DNA of 64,000 nt. Source: Amycolatopsis thailandensis (lineage in GTDB: Bacteria > Actinomycetota > Actinomycetes > Mycobacteriales > Pseudonocardiaceae). Shown here piece by piece: positions 8,660 to 16,941 of the stretch. Positions within the stretch are counted from its first letter, which is position 1, and every line of letters begins with the position of its first letter. The notes under the pieces are model-generated. The model was not told the origin of the DNA. It was given only the letters and a program-made list of their open reading frames with translations, and made no database searches. The translations under genes were made by a program, and so were the position numbers. The stretch spans positions 1-64,000 of the forward strand of contig NZ_NMQT01000051.1 in the NCBI RefSeq assembly GCF_002234405.1, written 5' to 3'.

Positions 8660-10993
8660 GTGAGGCGTCGTCAGCCAGCCGAGCACCGTGAGCCGACGTC
8701 GGCGACCGTCCGACGGCTCTACGGGACTGCGTTTGCCTGCGGAATGCCGCGTTGCAGGGCGGATCTGTATGTGCTGGACGCGATCACTGGCGAAAAGGTG
8801 CTTAACAGTCGCGTAGCGCACATCCATGCTCGCCGCGAAGGTGGGCCCCGGTGGGATCCCGAAATGAGCGAGGCGGAGAACCGAAGTGCCAGCAATCTTC
8901 TTCTCCTGTGCTTGCCGCATGCGTGTCAGATCGATGAGGCCCCTGAGTCGTACCCCGCGGACGTCTTGAGGGCTTGGAAACGCGCGCAGCTGGCCGAGTA
9001 TGAGCAGGCACGCCGGAGCTGGAGCATCACCGATGCCGAGGCTAAGGCTGCCGTCGCCCCACTCGACTTGGAAGTCGCGATGAAGGCGGTCGTCGATGCG
9101 ATGCCGTTCAATCCGCGGATGCGGAGCCGCGGCGAGAGGTGGCAGCTCGCTATGCGCAGGGGGCATGCACAGCGCATAGCTCGCTTGACTCCTCTTGTGG
9201 ATGTGAGACGTCGGGAAGACGTCCTGGCATGGATGGCTCGGCTCGACGAACCCGTCGTCCACGTTCCGGCCGGCCAGGTCCGCGTGTTGGTCGCTCGACT
9301 CGGTGCCGGTAAGTCGGAGGAAGCGGCTCGCTGGTGGGAAGAGGGACTGCACGAAGCAGCCGGTGATCCGGAAACTGAGGTGCCGGTGTACTTCACGCCC
9401 CGGCAAGTCGTCACAAGCTTGGAGCAAGCGGTCGTTGACGAGCTCGGCGGTGACCCTGCGCGAACCTGCCGGGTGGTGCTTGACGGCCTGGACAGTGTGT
9501 CGAACCGTGAGGCTGATGGCCTCCTTGCGGAGGCTCGGCAGCTCGTCCAGGTCTGGCGCGATGTCAGCGTACTTGCGACCGCACGCCCGGGCTTGGAGGT
9601 ACCCGCTGCGGAGAAGATCGAACTGAAGCCATGGCCGGTCGGACGCGCGACCGAACTGGCCGAGGTCGCGCTCGGTAAGCAACTTCCGGGAGACCTTTGG
9701 TCTGCTGAGACGAACGACCTACTGACGAGCCCGCTCGCCGCCCTGGCCGTGGCCGCACGCGTCGCAGCAGGTCAGGACACTCGGGTCTCCCGGGCTCGAC
9801 TCCTTGCCGATCTGACTCCGAAGCTGATCGAAGCACATCACGTCGACGTGTCAGATGAGACCTGGGCGGACGCGGCCAAACTCGCCGTCGCTCTGCTGGA
9901 TCGACCGGAGTCCGCTACGGCCGTGTTGTTCCGTCCTCTACCGCGCCTACGGCGTCTTCTTGACACTGACCTCGTTGTCCTGGATCGGGACAAACTTTCC
10001 TTCGCGCTGGCTATTTTCGAGCAGTACTTCGCCGCCGAGGCGATCACCTCCGGGCTGGTAAGCGTCGACACGATCGCTGCGGCGGGATCATTTCCCCGCT
10101 GGCGCTACGCGATCGCCTTCGCGATCTCGAGCAGTGCCCCGCCTGAGCAAGAGGCTTTGCTCCTTAAGTTAGCGAAGATTAACCCCGCGGCAGTGTTCTG
10201 GACCCTCGATGAGATTGCTGGCTCCAACGAATCCGAGACCCTCGAGGGACCTTCCGACGATCAGATCGCTGCTCTCCTCAGGCGTCGGGATCCACATGAA
10301 GCCGTGAAGGAGGGAGATCTGGCCGTACGGGCGGGCCTGTGGTTTCGGGAGGCCGAAGTGGCGTTGCTGGATGGTCTCGGCCCGCTGGCGGATTCACTGG
10401 TACGTCACCGCGAAGGCAAACCGACTCAGTGGGGTGTCGGCTTGGTGGACGGCTACCTGACTGTCGCCCGCGCGAAGATCGCCGCTCCTTCTCCGGAAGC
10501 TGTGAGGCTGATCCCGACACCACCCCGCCTTGCCGAGGGGTGGCATCGCTGGACACAGTTCCGGTTCCCCACGGCGGATATGGGACGCTGGTTACACGCT
10601 CAAGAGGAGCTGCGACGAGGACTCGAATCTGCCATCACGCGACGGACACTTTCCGTGCCGCGCTCGTCCTGGCTGGCTCGAGAACGCGCCTATCTGCTGT
10701 CGGCCTTCGTCCAGGACTTCGGCACCGCACAGCGTCGTCGCCCCATCCGACTCGCCGACGTCCGCGAGACGCTCTCTTCCTGGCTGGGTCGGGCCGATGG
10801 TTCCGAGCGCACGACCTGGAGTTCTTCCAGCTACTCAATCGACGCCGACGACCTCCGCTGGTTGTCCGAGCAACTCGCGGAGGAAGATGGCGATGTGCTT
10901 CCGCCTCTCTGGCCTGACGGCGACGAGCCACACACCGGCAGGTGGGCGTGGCAGGCGTATCTCGCCCGAATTGACTCTTACCGTGGCGCATGA
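8660..10993 (+). CDS. HNH-NACHT STAND ATPase, probable antiphage sensor/effector
   Basis: The protein is 777 residues. The N-terminus is an HNH/Zn-finger nuclease: CGMPRC (residues 27-32), RVAHIHAR (52-59), then N-LLLLCLPH (84-87 for the C..H pair). A NACHT-type P-loop ATPase follows: Walker A RLGAGKS at 213-219, Walker B VVLDGLDS near 272, and the STAND sensor LATARPG near 306. The NACHT C-terminal signature EQYFAAEA is near 453, then a long helical repeat region suited to ligand sensing. Start: GTG at 8660 has AAGGTGAG 4 nt upstream; TTG at 8618 is an alternative. Prokaryotic STAND ATPases bind phage proteins and then activate an attached effector; here DNA or RNA cleavage by HNH is the predicted output. 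The next gene overlaps its stop. Confidence 0.8.
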   Translation: MRRRQPAEHREPTSATVRRLYGTAFACGMPRCRADLYVLDAITGEKVLNSRVAHIHARREGGPRWDPEMSEAENRSASNLLLLCLPHACQIDEAPESYPADVLRAWKRAQLAEYEQARRSWSITDAEAKAAVAPLDLEVAMKAVVDAMPFNPRMRSRGERWQLAMRRGHAQRIARLTPLVDVRRREDVLAWMARLDEPVVHVPAGQVRVLVARLGAGKSEEAARWWEEGLHEAAGDPETEVPVYFTPRQVVTSLEQAVVDELGGDPARTCRVVLDGLDSVSNREADGLLAEARQLVQVWRDVSVLATARPGLEVPAAEKIELKPWPVGRATELAEVALGKQLPGDLWSAETNDLLTSPLAALAVAARVAAGQDTRVSRARLLADLTPKLIEAHHVDVSDETWADAAKLAVALLDRPESATAVLFRPLPRLRRLLDTDLVVLDRDKLSFALAIFEQYFAAEAITSGLVSVDTIAAAGSFPRWRYAIAFAISSSAPPEQEALLLKLAKINPAAVFWTLDEIAGSNESETLEGPSDDQIAALLRRRDPHEAVKEGDLAVRAGLWFREAEVALLDGLGPLADSLVRHREGKPTQWGVGLVDGYLTVARAKIAAPSPEAVRLIPTPPRLAEGWHRWTQFRFPTADMGRWLHAQEELRRGLESAITRRTLSVPRSSWLARERAYLLSAFVQDFGTAQRRRPIRLADVRETLSSWLGRADGSERTTWSSSSYSIDADDLRWLSEQLAEEDGDVLPPLWPDGDEPHTGRWAWQAYLARIDSYRGA

Positions 10994-11456
10994 CGTGGTG
11001 CGCGAGGCGATGGTCGGCTACCGCCAGCTCGTCGAGCTCAATTTTCCCGCATTCGGCGACGCGATGGGCTTGTTCAGCATGCTTCCTGTGCGAGTTGAAG
11101 GGCTCGTCTTGAGGGCAGAGAATAACGAAGATCCCAGGGTTGGACTGATGCTTGCACTTCATCCCGATACCGGAAAAGTTGACGATGTTGCGAGCCAGGT
11201 CGACCTCTCGGTGGTTGTCAAAGATCACGCCGCAGAGGGGTGGAAGTTCGCCGAGCGGCAGCGGAGTATGATCTCAATCCACCTCAGCCGTGCCCACCAG
11301 CGTTTCAGCAGGTCGGCATTCGGCCAGAATCGCATGCAGGTCTTGGATCTTCCATTGCACGTCCCGTGTCTCGCATCCAGCCTCGCCTACGGTTGGCTGA
11401 CCCAAGATCTGATCGCGGTCAGGTGGCTGGATGCCGACTTCCGGTTCTCCGAGTAA
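10983..11456 (+). CDS. Small partner gene overlapping the HNH-NACHT gene
   Basis: The product is about 157 residues if started at GTG 10983, which overlaps the previous stop (TGA 10991-10993); ATG at 11010 is the alternative. The product has no membrane segment and begins VREAMVGYRQLVELNFPAFG, then alternating strands and helices ending WLDADFRFSE. I do not recognise a family. The overlap with the HNH-NACHT gene implies translational coupling and therefore a partner in the same system (regulator, adaptor or antitoxin-like). That role is inference. Confidence 0.6.
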   Translation: MAHDVVREAMVGYRQLVELNFPAFGDAMGLFSMLPVRVEGLVLRAENNEDPRVGLMLALHPDTGKVDDVASQVDLSVVVKDHAAEGWKFAERQRSMISIHLSRAHQRFSRSAFGQNRMQVLDLPLHVPCLASSLAYGWLTQDLIAVRWLDADFRFSE

Positions 11457-11624
11457 TGAGCAGACGTCCGCACTCCGTTCGCGTAGCTCCGGCGACAAGG
11501 AATCCGGGCATTGCTGGGCGCCGAAGGCGCGCTGTCACAGTTAGGTCTGGAAATATCGGAAAATTGCGCTTGCTTGACCGGCTAATGTGGTAAGTGCTGG
11601 TGTCCCGTTGATGGAGGCATACGG
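11457..11624 (+). promoter_or_regulatory. Upstream region and strong RBS of the 11625 gene
   Basis: A local drop in GC (GGAAATATCGGAAAATTGCG, about 11549-11568) precedes the 11625 gene. GGAGG at 11612 sits 8 nt before its ATG. This suggests its own promoter rather than read-through from the HNH-NACHT pair. Confidence 0.4.
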
Positions 11625-12572
11625 ATGGTTCAGGTCGGTGACGAGCATATTTACCGCTTGCGGGACTTCGCCCCGTCGCAACGTGTTCGTGTCGTCTCCA
11701 TTGAGCTGCGGAAGAAGAGCGCGAAGTACGAGATCGAGTTCCTGGATGGGGATGTCGCCGGGCGACGGGAGAAAGTTCCTGGGAAACGGCTCCGTGGACC
11801 GTGGTCTGGAGTACGCGAGTACGACGAGGTGATGGCGACATGGGAACGGTTTGCCGCGTTTGAGCTGTCTGATCCAGAGGAAGCGGCCGTCGAGACTGTG
11901 TTTTCGGAGTTGATCCCGGAAGAGGTCGCGACTTGGGAGTGGTCGGAGCCGGTGCGGTGGGTCACGACGATCTACGACCCGGTACGGCTTGAGCCGCTCA
12001 TCGGTATCCCGGTCAGTGATCTCATCGGCCAGGTCGATTCCTTCGAGAGCGGTGAGGGCACGGTGGTTTCCCCCGAGGGCACGCTCATGATCGCCGAGTT
12101 TGCCTGCCGGGTGAACCCGATACCGATTCTGGACGGGGTGATCGAGGAGGAACGAAAGTGCAGGGAGAAGACGAAGCGCGGCGAGTCTTATACGAGCCAC
12201 GACGGGCAACAGAGGACGTCGGATCCGGATTGGGAGTATCGGTGGTACCTCGAGCGCTACCGGCCTCGGCACGAGTTGCTGCGTGGCTGGTGCGGTCATC
12301 GTGCAGTCACCATGCAGGAGCGGCTCGCCGCGGCTGAGGCGGAGGTACAGCGCCTGGATGTGCTGATAGCACGGCTCATCGACCAGATGAAGGAACACGA
12401 GTATAGTCATTTCGCCGAGATCATGGAGCGTGTGCACGAGGAGGAGCGGATCACCGCCGCCAACTATCGTCCGGTCGTCGACCGTCCGTTGAAGCCGTCT
12501 GAGATACCTGTCCGCTATGAGCGCGCCACGGCGCTGGGGGTATCGCCACTGGTGAGTATCACTGGTTCATGA
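11625..12572 (+). CDS. Uncharacterised island protein, convergent with the next gene
   Basis: The 315-residue protein begins MVQVGDEHIYRLRDFAPSQR and then has a short beta domain (VVSIELRKKSAKYEIEFLD) that resembles a DNA- or chromatin-binding SH3-like barrel. Its middle is acidic and Trp-rich, and a predicted coiled coil lies around residues 225-275 (ERLAAAEAEVQRLDVLIARL). I do not recognise the family. The 3' end overlaps the opposing gene by 14 bp (12559-12572), so the two messages are complementary at their tails. Position between two defence modules suggests a defence or accessory role, unproven. Confidence 0.6.
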   Translation: MVQVGDEHIYRLRDFAPSQRVRVVSIELRKKSAKYEIEFLDGDVAGRREKVPGKRLRGPWSGVREYDEVMATWERFAAFELSDPEEAAVETVFSELIPEEVATWEWSEPVRWVTTIYDPVRLEPLIGIPVSDLIGQVDSFESGEGTVVSPEGTLMIAEFACRVNPIPILDGVIEEERKCREKTKRGESYTSHDGQQRTSDPDWEYRWYLERYRPRHELLRGWCGHRAVTMQERLAAAEAEVQRLDVLIARLIDQMKEHEYSHFAEIMERVHEEERITAANYRPVVDRPLKPSEIPVRYERATALGVSPLVSITGS

Positions 12573-13623
12573 ATGCCTGTAGTTCACTAGCGGTCGGTTC
12601 GCCGAGAGCGTGAGGACGGACAGCGCGGTCGGGGAACGGGTCCATCGCGTCGGCGACCTTCATGATCCTTTCTGCCCAGTACAGTGCGTGTGCGCGACGC
12701 TCCGCAGTGAGCGACGCCGCGTGCTGACGTACCTCCGCCGCATAGGCGCGCAGCTGGCCGGCTTCGGTCCAGCGTCTCGCTTGGTTCCGTACCTCTTCGT
12801 CAATCAGGTGTTCTCGGCGTGCGATCGCGGCATGTGCCTCGGCCTCTGCCTGGCGCTCCGCGCGTTCGGCCCTTTCCAGCTCTGCTTGGCGCGCTCGTTC
12901 CTCGGCAGCAGCACGCTGCATAGCCAGGTGTCCGTGTTGGAGCCGGATCTCCTCCAGGATTTCAACGAGGTCGTCTTCAAGACGATGTCCGTCGGAGTCT
13001 TTCCAGCTGTCAGCCCAGAATCGCCCGCCGGCGCCTGTCAGGATGATCCCGAGGTGTTCATCCGGGACCTCGACGAAGTCCGAAAACATATAGCCCTGTC
13101 GCGCTCGCTTCAGCTCTCGCCCCGTGGGCTCGTGGGGACGTTGAAGCATGGCCTGGGTGAAATGGAGCCAGACCTCGTCCCGATCGACTGCGAACCGGAT
13201 CTCGTTCCGATGGTCGCCTCGTCCCGCGTATCCACGCATGTGCCGATCGGTCTGGAGTGACACGGTCATGCCAGCCTGTCGGGCACCCCGCACTAGGGCG
13301 TCGAGTAGTCGACAGGCTCGGTTACGCTGCTCTTCCTGAACGGGGAAATCCTTCAGTTCCATGATCGCTAGCACGACGTCAGTGGGGTCGGAAGGTGTCT
13401 CGGACACGACTTGGGTCGTCAGTGTGGTTTGCCATTCAGGAAGCGGTTGGAGGGCGATCGCCAGTCGGTATCCGCTGTCTCGGCGACAGTATTCGAACGA
13501 CAGCCGCATCTTCTCTGGGATCCGCCCGAACCGCTTCGCAGCAGCCGCGAGCCGTCGGTACTTCGATGCCTGGTCGGCCGGTACCAAGACTCGGTGATCC
13601 ACTGCGTCCCGGAGTGAATGCAT
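12559..13623 (-). CDS. Coiled-coil protein of actinobacterial unknown family, main part
   Basis: The frame encodes 354 residues. It begins with a winged or beta segment (HSLRDAVDHRVLVPADQASK), has an aromatic core (GRFWADSWKDSDG), then a long Glu/Ala/Arg coiled coil (about 230-280), and ends with a helical RWTEAGQLRAYAAEVRQHA ... YWAERIMKVADAMDPF module seen at the C-terminus of many unnamed actinobacterial proteins. Those relatives usually carry an N-terminal winged-helix part; here that part lies in a different frame at 13640-14009, and the residues immediately before the ATG (TGPVDQL) still look coding. The gene therefore appears to be split by a frameshift of 2 nt (or -1). Confidence 0.6.
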   Translation of the reverse strand: MHSLRDAVDHRVLVPADQASKYRRLAAAAKRFGRIPEKMRLSFEYCRRDSGYRLAIALQPLPEWQTTLTTQVVSETPSDPTDVVLAIMELKDFPVQEEQRNRACRLLDALVRGARQAGMTVSLQTDRHMRGYAGRGDHRNEIRFAVDRDEVWLHFTQAMLQRPHEPTGRELKRARQGYMFSDFVEVPDEHLGIILTGAGGRFWADSWKDSDGHRLEDDLVEILEEIRLQHGHLAMQRAAAEERARQAELERAERAERQAEAEAHAAIARREHLIDEEVRNQARRWTEAGQLRAYAAEVRQHAASLTAERRAHALYWAERIMKVADAMDPFPDRAVRPHALGEPTASELQAFMNQ

Positions 13624-13639
13624 GAGCTGGTCGACCGGC

Positions 13640-14009
13640 CCTGTTTCGGCGAGACCGGTTTCCGAGGAGGTCTGGCAGTAGTTTCACCCGCGCCTAGGCC
13701 TGGTTCTTGCCGTGTGTTCGGCGCCGGTTCTTTGGAAAAATTGGCCTTCTTTTTGTCAGAATACGATGAACCGTGGGGTTCTTCCTGTGGTGAATACCTG
13801 TCATTCTCAAGGTAATAGGCCCCTTCCTGGGTGATCGAGGCAACCCAAGAAGGCCCGTGACCTTTGACGACAAGCAGACCACGATTGTGCAATGCGCGCG
13901 CGACCGAACGGTGCGCCCAACCTTCATATACTCCTGCAATGCACCCATCTCGCACCCATACAAGGACTTCTCGCTGAGCCGCGTTGAGAGGCGCTCTGCG
14001 GCTGGTCAT
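13640..14009 (-). pseudogene. N-terminal winged-helix part of the 12559-13623 gene, out of frame
   Basis: ATG at 14009 has GGGAGA about 10 nt upstream. It encodes TSRRAPLNAAQREVLVWVRD, GWAHRSVARALHNRGLLVV and SWVASITQEGAYYLEN, a compact winged-helix domain. A polar linker with A-runs (CAAAAAG, TTTTTCC) follows, and then the frame drifts into non-coding sequence. The downstream frame resumes the protein before 13623. Either a recent indel broke the gene, or a -1 slip on the A-run joins the two parts; the sequence alone cannot decide. Confidence 0.5.
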
Positions 14010-14131
14010 CTCAACATTCTCCCTGGCCATCTTGCGTCGTCGTTACGATGGGGCGCGGTAGACTCGCAACCGTTCCTTGCGACTTCGACACTCAGGTTAC
14101 CTGTAAGGGTGCTGTGGCATCGTGCACCAGA

Positions 14132-16903
14132 CTAGTCGGACTCGTCTGTTGTGGCATCGCCTATGTCATTGGACTCGTCGCTGTCGTCTACCTCGCCTAC
14201 GACGTGGTCGTCGAGTTCATCGCCATGGGGCAGCGCGTAATGCGTGGTGAGCTCTGCGAGGTGAAGTATCAGGGGAAGCGCAAGCCCGTCACGATAGTCC
14301 TCGGAAAACCTCTGCTGATGCAGGAACATCGCCCACGCCTCGGCGTGGTCTCCAGGCTGGAGTCCTGCGATCGCGAATTCGAGGAGATCGGGGTTCCACG
14401 CGTTTTTCCCTGGCTTGATGTCTGGCTTGCCGGCGGTGTTGATGCGCGGGGTCAGTTTCGTGGTGTCTACCGCGAGGGTGTGGGTGCTCGCTTTGTCGGT
14501 TGTGCTGTAGAAGACGCGGTGCTGGTCGTCGAATGGGTGGAGCTGCCAGAGGCCTTTGGAGATGCCGCCGCTTCCACCGGGTTTGGGTGCCCACCACTGT
14601 GCTGTTTCGTCGCGGTCCCCGGCTGCGATACGCATGATACGCAGTTGCTTCCCGTAGGTGGCGACACGTTGGGTGTTTGCCGCGCCGATTTGGATTCGGT
14701 CGGTGACGAGACCGCCGTTCTGTAGCCAGGGCCAGCGGGTGCGGGTGTTTTGTGCGTGGGTAACGACGAGGGTCGGCTTGCTCTTCATCTGGTAGAGGGT
14801 GTTCTTGACGAACGCGGCGGTGGCCGCGGTCTGCTCGTAGTCAGTCTTCAGGGTGTCGGGACGGATCTGGCCGGTGAGGCTCTTAAGTAGATCTGGATAC
14901 GGAACCCACTCCGACATGCTCGCCGTACGGCCCATGATGCAATTCTGGCCAGGTCGGATCAGGACCGCGACCGGGGTGAACTGCGCGTTCTGGGTTGGGC
15001 CGTCCACGCGGCGTTTGACCAGCCAGAACGCGAGCTGATTGAGTTCATCCGGGATCGCCTCGCCGAGAGTGTGCTGGGGGACGAAGCGCATACCGAGCTG
15101 TCGCATGCCGTCTCCCCATGCGGCGGCTGCGCGAAATCCGGCGTCGTCCTCGTCGTCGGGTTCTGTGCTGGGAGGTCGAAGGAACTGGGTGACGGTGCCG
15201 GCGTCGGCGCAGCCGAGCCGGATCGCGAACTTGGGATCGGTTCTGGGCTGTTGAAATCGGTCTGGACCCTCGAGTTCGACGAGGACGAGCGGCGGGCGTT
15301 CGGCGAGCCTGTCGCCCAGGTCCGTGACCGTCGTCGCTGCCTGGTCACGTCTTTGTCGGATGGCGGCGTCGAATTCTTGTCCGCGGCGGGGCGGTTTGTC
15401 CCCGTTACCGAGTGGCGCGCCCAGCGCGCCGAGGAGGCGTACGTGGAGCCGGACGCTGAGTTCTGGAGCTTCCCAGGACCAGAGCTCGGGTCCGGTTGCG
15501 CGTCGATGTTCCGCTAGTCCGAGGCTCAATTCGACTGCGTCTAGAACGTGCTGCCGCATGGTGCTTGTCTGGTGAAGCAACACAGCACTCACGAGGTTGT
15601 CGTTGGTCGCGGCTGCCAGGGCACGCCGCTTCTCGGCGTTACGGCTGCTCACCGCGGCGTTGTCCAGTTGTGCTTGTGCTCGTTCGGCGTTGGTGGCGTC
15701 CTTGCTGATCGGGACGTTCTTCTCCAACGTGCGAGCGGGGTTCTGTTTGATCTCGCTTCGGTGCAGCGGTGGAGCCCAGATGAACTCAGGTGTGAGCGCC
15801 TGTGCGGCCCATTCGGTCACCCGTCGGCGTTCGCTGGGCATGAGCCCAGTCCCGACGGCGTGCCACTTCATGCGGCCGTGGAAAGCGACCGCTGCTGTGA
15901 CTCCGTCCCGGCCGTGGATCCAGGCGTCGGGTTCCTTGGCGAAGACATCCGGCGAGGGCAGGTTGTCGAGCGCAGACACCTGATTGAGTAGTCCTTCAGG
16001 CCCGCCTTGGCGCCACACAGTCTTGCGAGATTTGCGATCCCAGACGAGCGAGGCGACTGCGAATCGGTGGGGCCGGGCGCCGTCAGGGACGAGAGGTTCG
16101 TTGGTGAGCAGGTAGGTTGAGACGCCGTTCTGTCCGGGAAAGTAGACACGCCCGCTGACCCACCGGCGGACACCGGTACTGATATGCACTCGCGGCGTCG
16201 GCGAGAACGGCACGGTGCGTAGTGCGACGCGAATGACCGCAGAGTAGTAGGCGATTTTCGCGCCGTTTTGGCCTTTGGTGGGGTGTTCGAGCGGAGGCCA
16301 GGACATCAGCTCGGCACCGTTGGCTCGAGCGTCGACGGCGACACGGTGGAACCGGAGTTGCTCGCCGCCGTGTTCGTAGGGTTCGAGTTGCGCGATGCGA
16401 TCGGCGAGGATCTCCGGGACGAGGCGGTAGAGGCGATCGTGGGGCAGGGCTGTGCCGCCGGGGGAGATTTCCTGAGCCCGGAGGTCAACGTTCTCGATCT
16501 GCCAGGTCAGTGCACGGGTGGACAGTGCGCGGACGGTCTCACGGAACAAGGGGTAGGCCTCGTTGCTGGGTTGCATGTCCCGAAGCCAAGCGTGAATCAT
16601 GCTGTCGAGCACTGCTTGAGGGTAAGGGGCGTCAGCGTAGAGCCAGGGCTTGGTCTCGTCGAAAGTCGTCGAGCCGTCCACAGTGATCAGATCAGGGGCA
16701 ACGGCGCGCATGAGGCTGTTGAGCCGCCGGATTGGCACGCTCTTGATCTTGGCGCGGGCAGCCTCAGATCTGCCGTGGGCGTAGAGCTTGATGATCGGTT
16801 CACGCCAGGCCGCGGGGAAGGCAAGTGTCTGCAGGGGGCGGGTGAAATGGTCGACCTCGGGGTTCGGGACGAAGGCGGCTTGCTGGATTTCGTTATAGGC
16901 CAC
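14132..16903 (-). CDS. pPIWI-RE protein (prokaryotic PIWI with conserved R and E)
   Basis: The protein is 923 residues from GTG 16903 (VAYNEIQQAAF; GAGAG about 9 nt upstream), 38 nt after the helicase stop. The N-terminal half fits the X/DUF3962-type module: FTRPLQTLAFPAAWREPIIK, then the paired IKSVPIRRLNSLMRAVAPD. From about residue 540 comes the RNase-H-fold PIWI region: VLVELEGPDRFQQPRTDPKF with the conserved Arg, LVVTHAQNTRTRWPWLQNG near 713, LRIMRIAAGDRDETAQWW, and a C-terminal LILHLAELTTHYALP with the conserved Glu near 884. Known pPIWI-RE proteins travel with a DinG-type helicase and a REase and are thought to target invading nucleic acids, perhaps R-loops. The same set precedes this gene. 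Confidence 0.85.
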   Translation of the reverse strand: MAYNEIQQAAFVPNPEVDHFTRPLQTLAFPAAWREPIIKLYAHGRSEAARAKIKSVPIRRLNSLMRAVAPDLITVDGSTTFDETKPWLYADAPYPQAVLDSMIHAWLRDMQPSNEAYPLFRETVRALSTRALTWQIENVDLRAQEISPGGTALPHDRLYRLVPEILADRIAQLEPYEHGGEQLRFHRVAVDARANGAELMSWPPLEHPTKGQNGAKIAYYSAVIRVALRTVPFSPTPRVHISTGVRRWVSGRVYFPGQNGVSTYLLTNEPLVPDGARPHRFAVASLVWDRKSRKTVWRQGGPEGLLNQVSALDNLPSPDVFAKEPDAWIHGRDGVTAAVAFHGRMKWHAVGTGLMPSERRRVTEWAAQALTPEFIWAPPLHRSEIKQNPARTLEKNVPISKDATNAERAQAQLDNAAVSSRNAEKRRALAAATNDNLVSAVLLHQTSTMRQHVLDAVELSLGLAEHRRATGPELWSWEAPELSVRLHVRLLGALGAPLGNGDKPPRRGQEFDAAIRQRRDQAATTVTDLGDRLAERPPLVLVELEGPDRFQQPRTDPKFAIRLGCADAGTVTQFLRPPSTEPDDEDDAGFRAAAAWGDGMRQLGMRFVPQHTLGEAIPDELNQLAFWLVKRRVDGPTQNAQFTPVAVLIRPGQNCIMGRTASMSEWVPYPDLLKSLTGQIRPDTLKTDYEQTAATAAFVKNTLYQMKSKPTLVVTHAQNTRTRWPWLQNGGLVTDRIQIGAANTQRVATYGKQLRIMRIAAGDRDETAQWWAPKPGGSGGISKGLWQLHPFDDQHRVFYSTTDKASTHTLAVDTTKLTPRINTAGKPDIKPGKNAWNPDLLEFAIAGLQPGDHAEAWAMFLHQQRFSEDYRDGLALPLILHLAELTTHYALPHGDELDDHVVGEVDDSDESNDIGDATTDESD

Positions 16904-16941
16904 GATGCTGGTCTCTCTGAGTTGCGCTGCGGCTGATGGTG

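Noticed and set aside
8033..9682. 549-codon open frame on the minus strand
   Set aside because: It is antisense to the HNH-NACHT gene, low in conserved motifs and rich in Arg/Ser/Pro; a GC-bias shadow.
14048..14725. 225-codon plus-strand frame with a hydrophobic stretch
   Set aside because: It is antisense to the C-terminus of the pPIWI-RE gene; the hydrophobic part reflects base composition.
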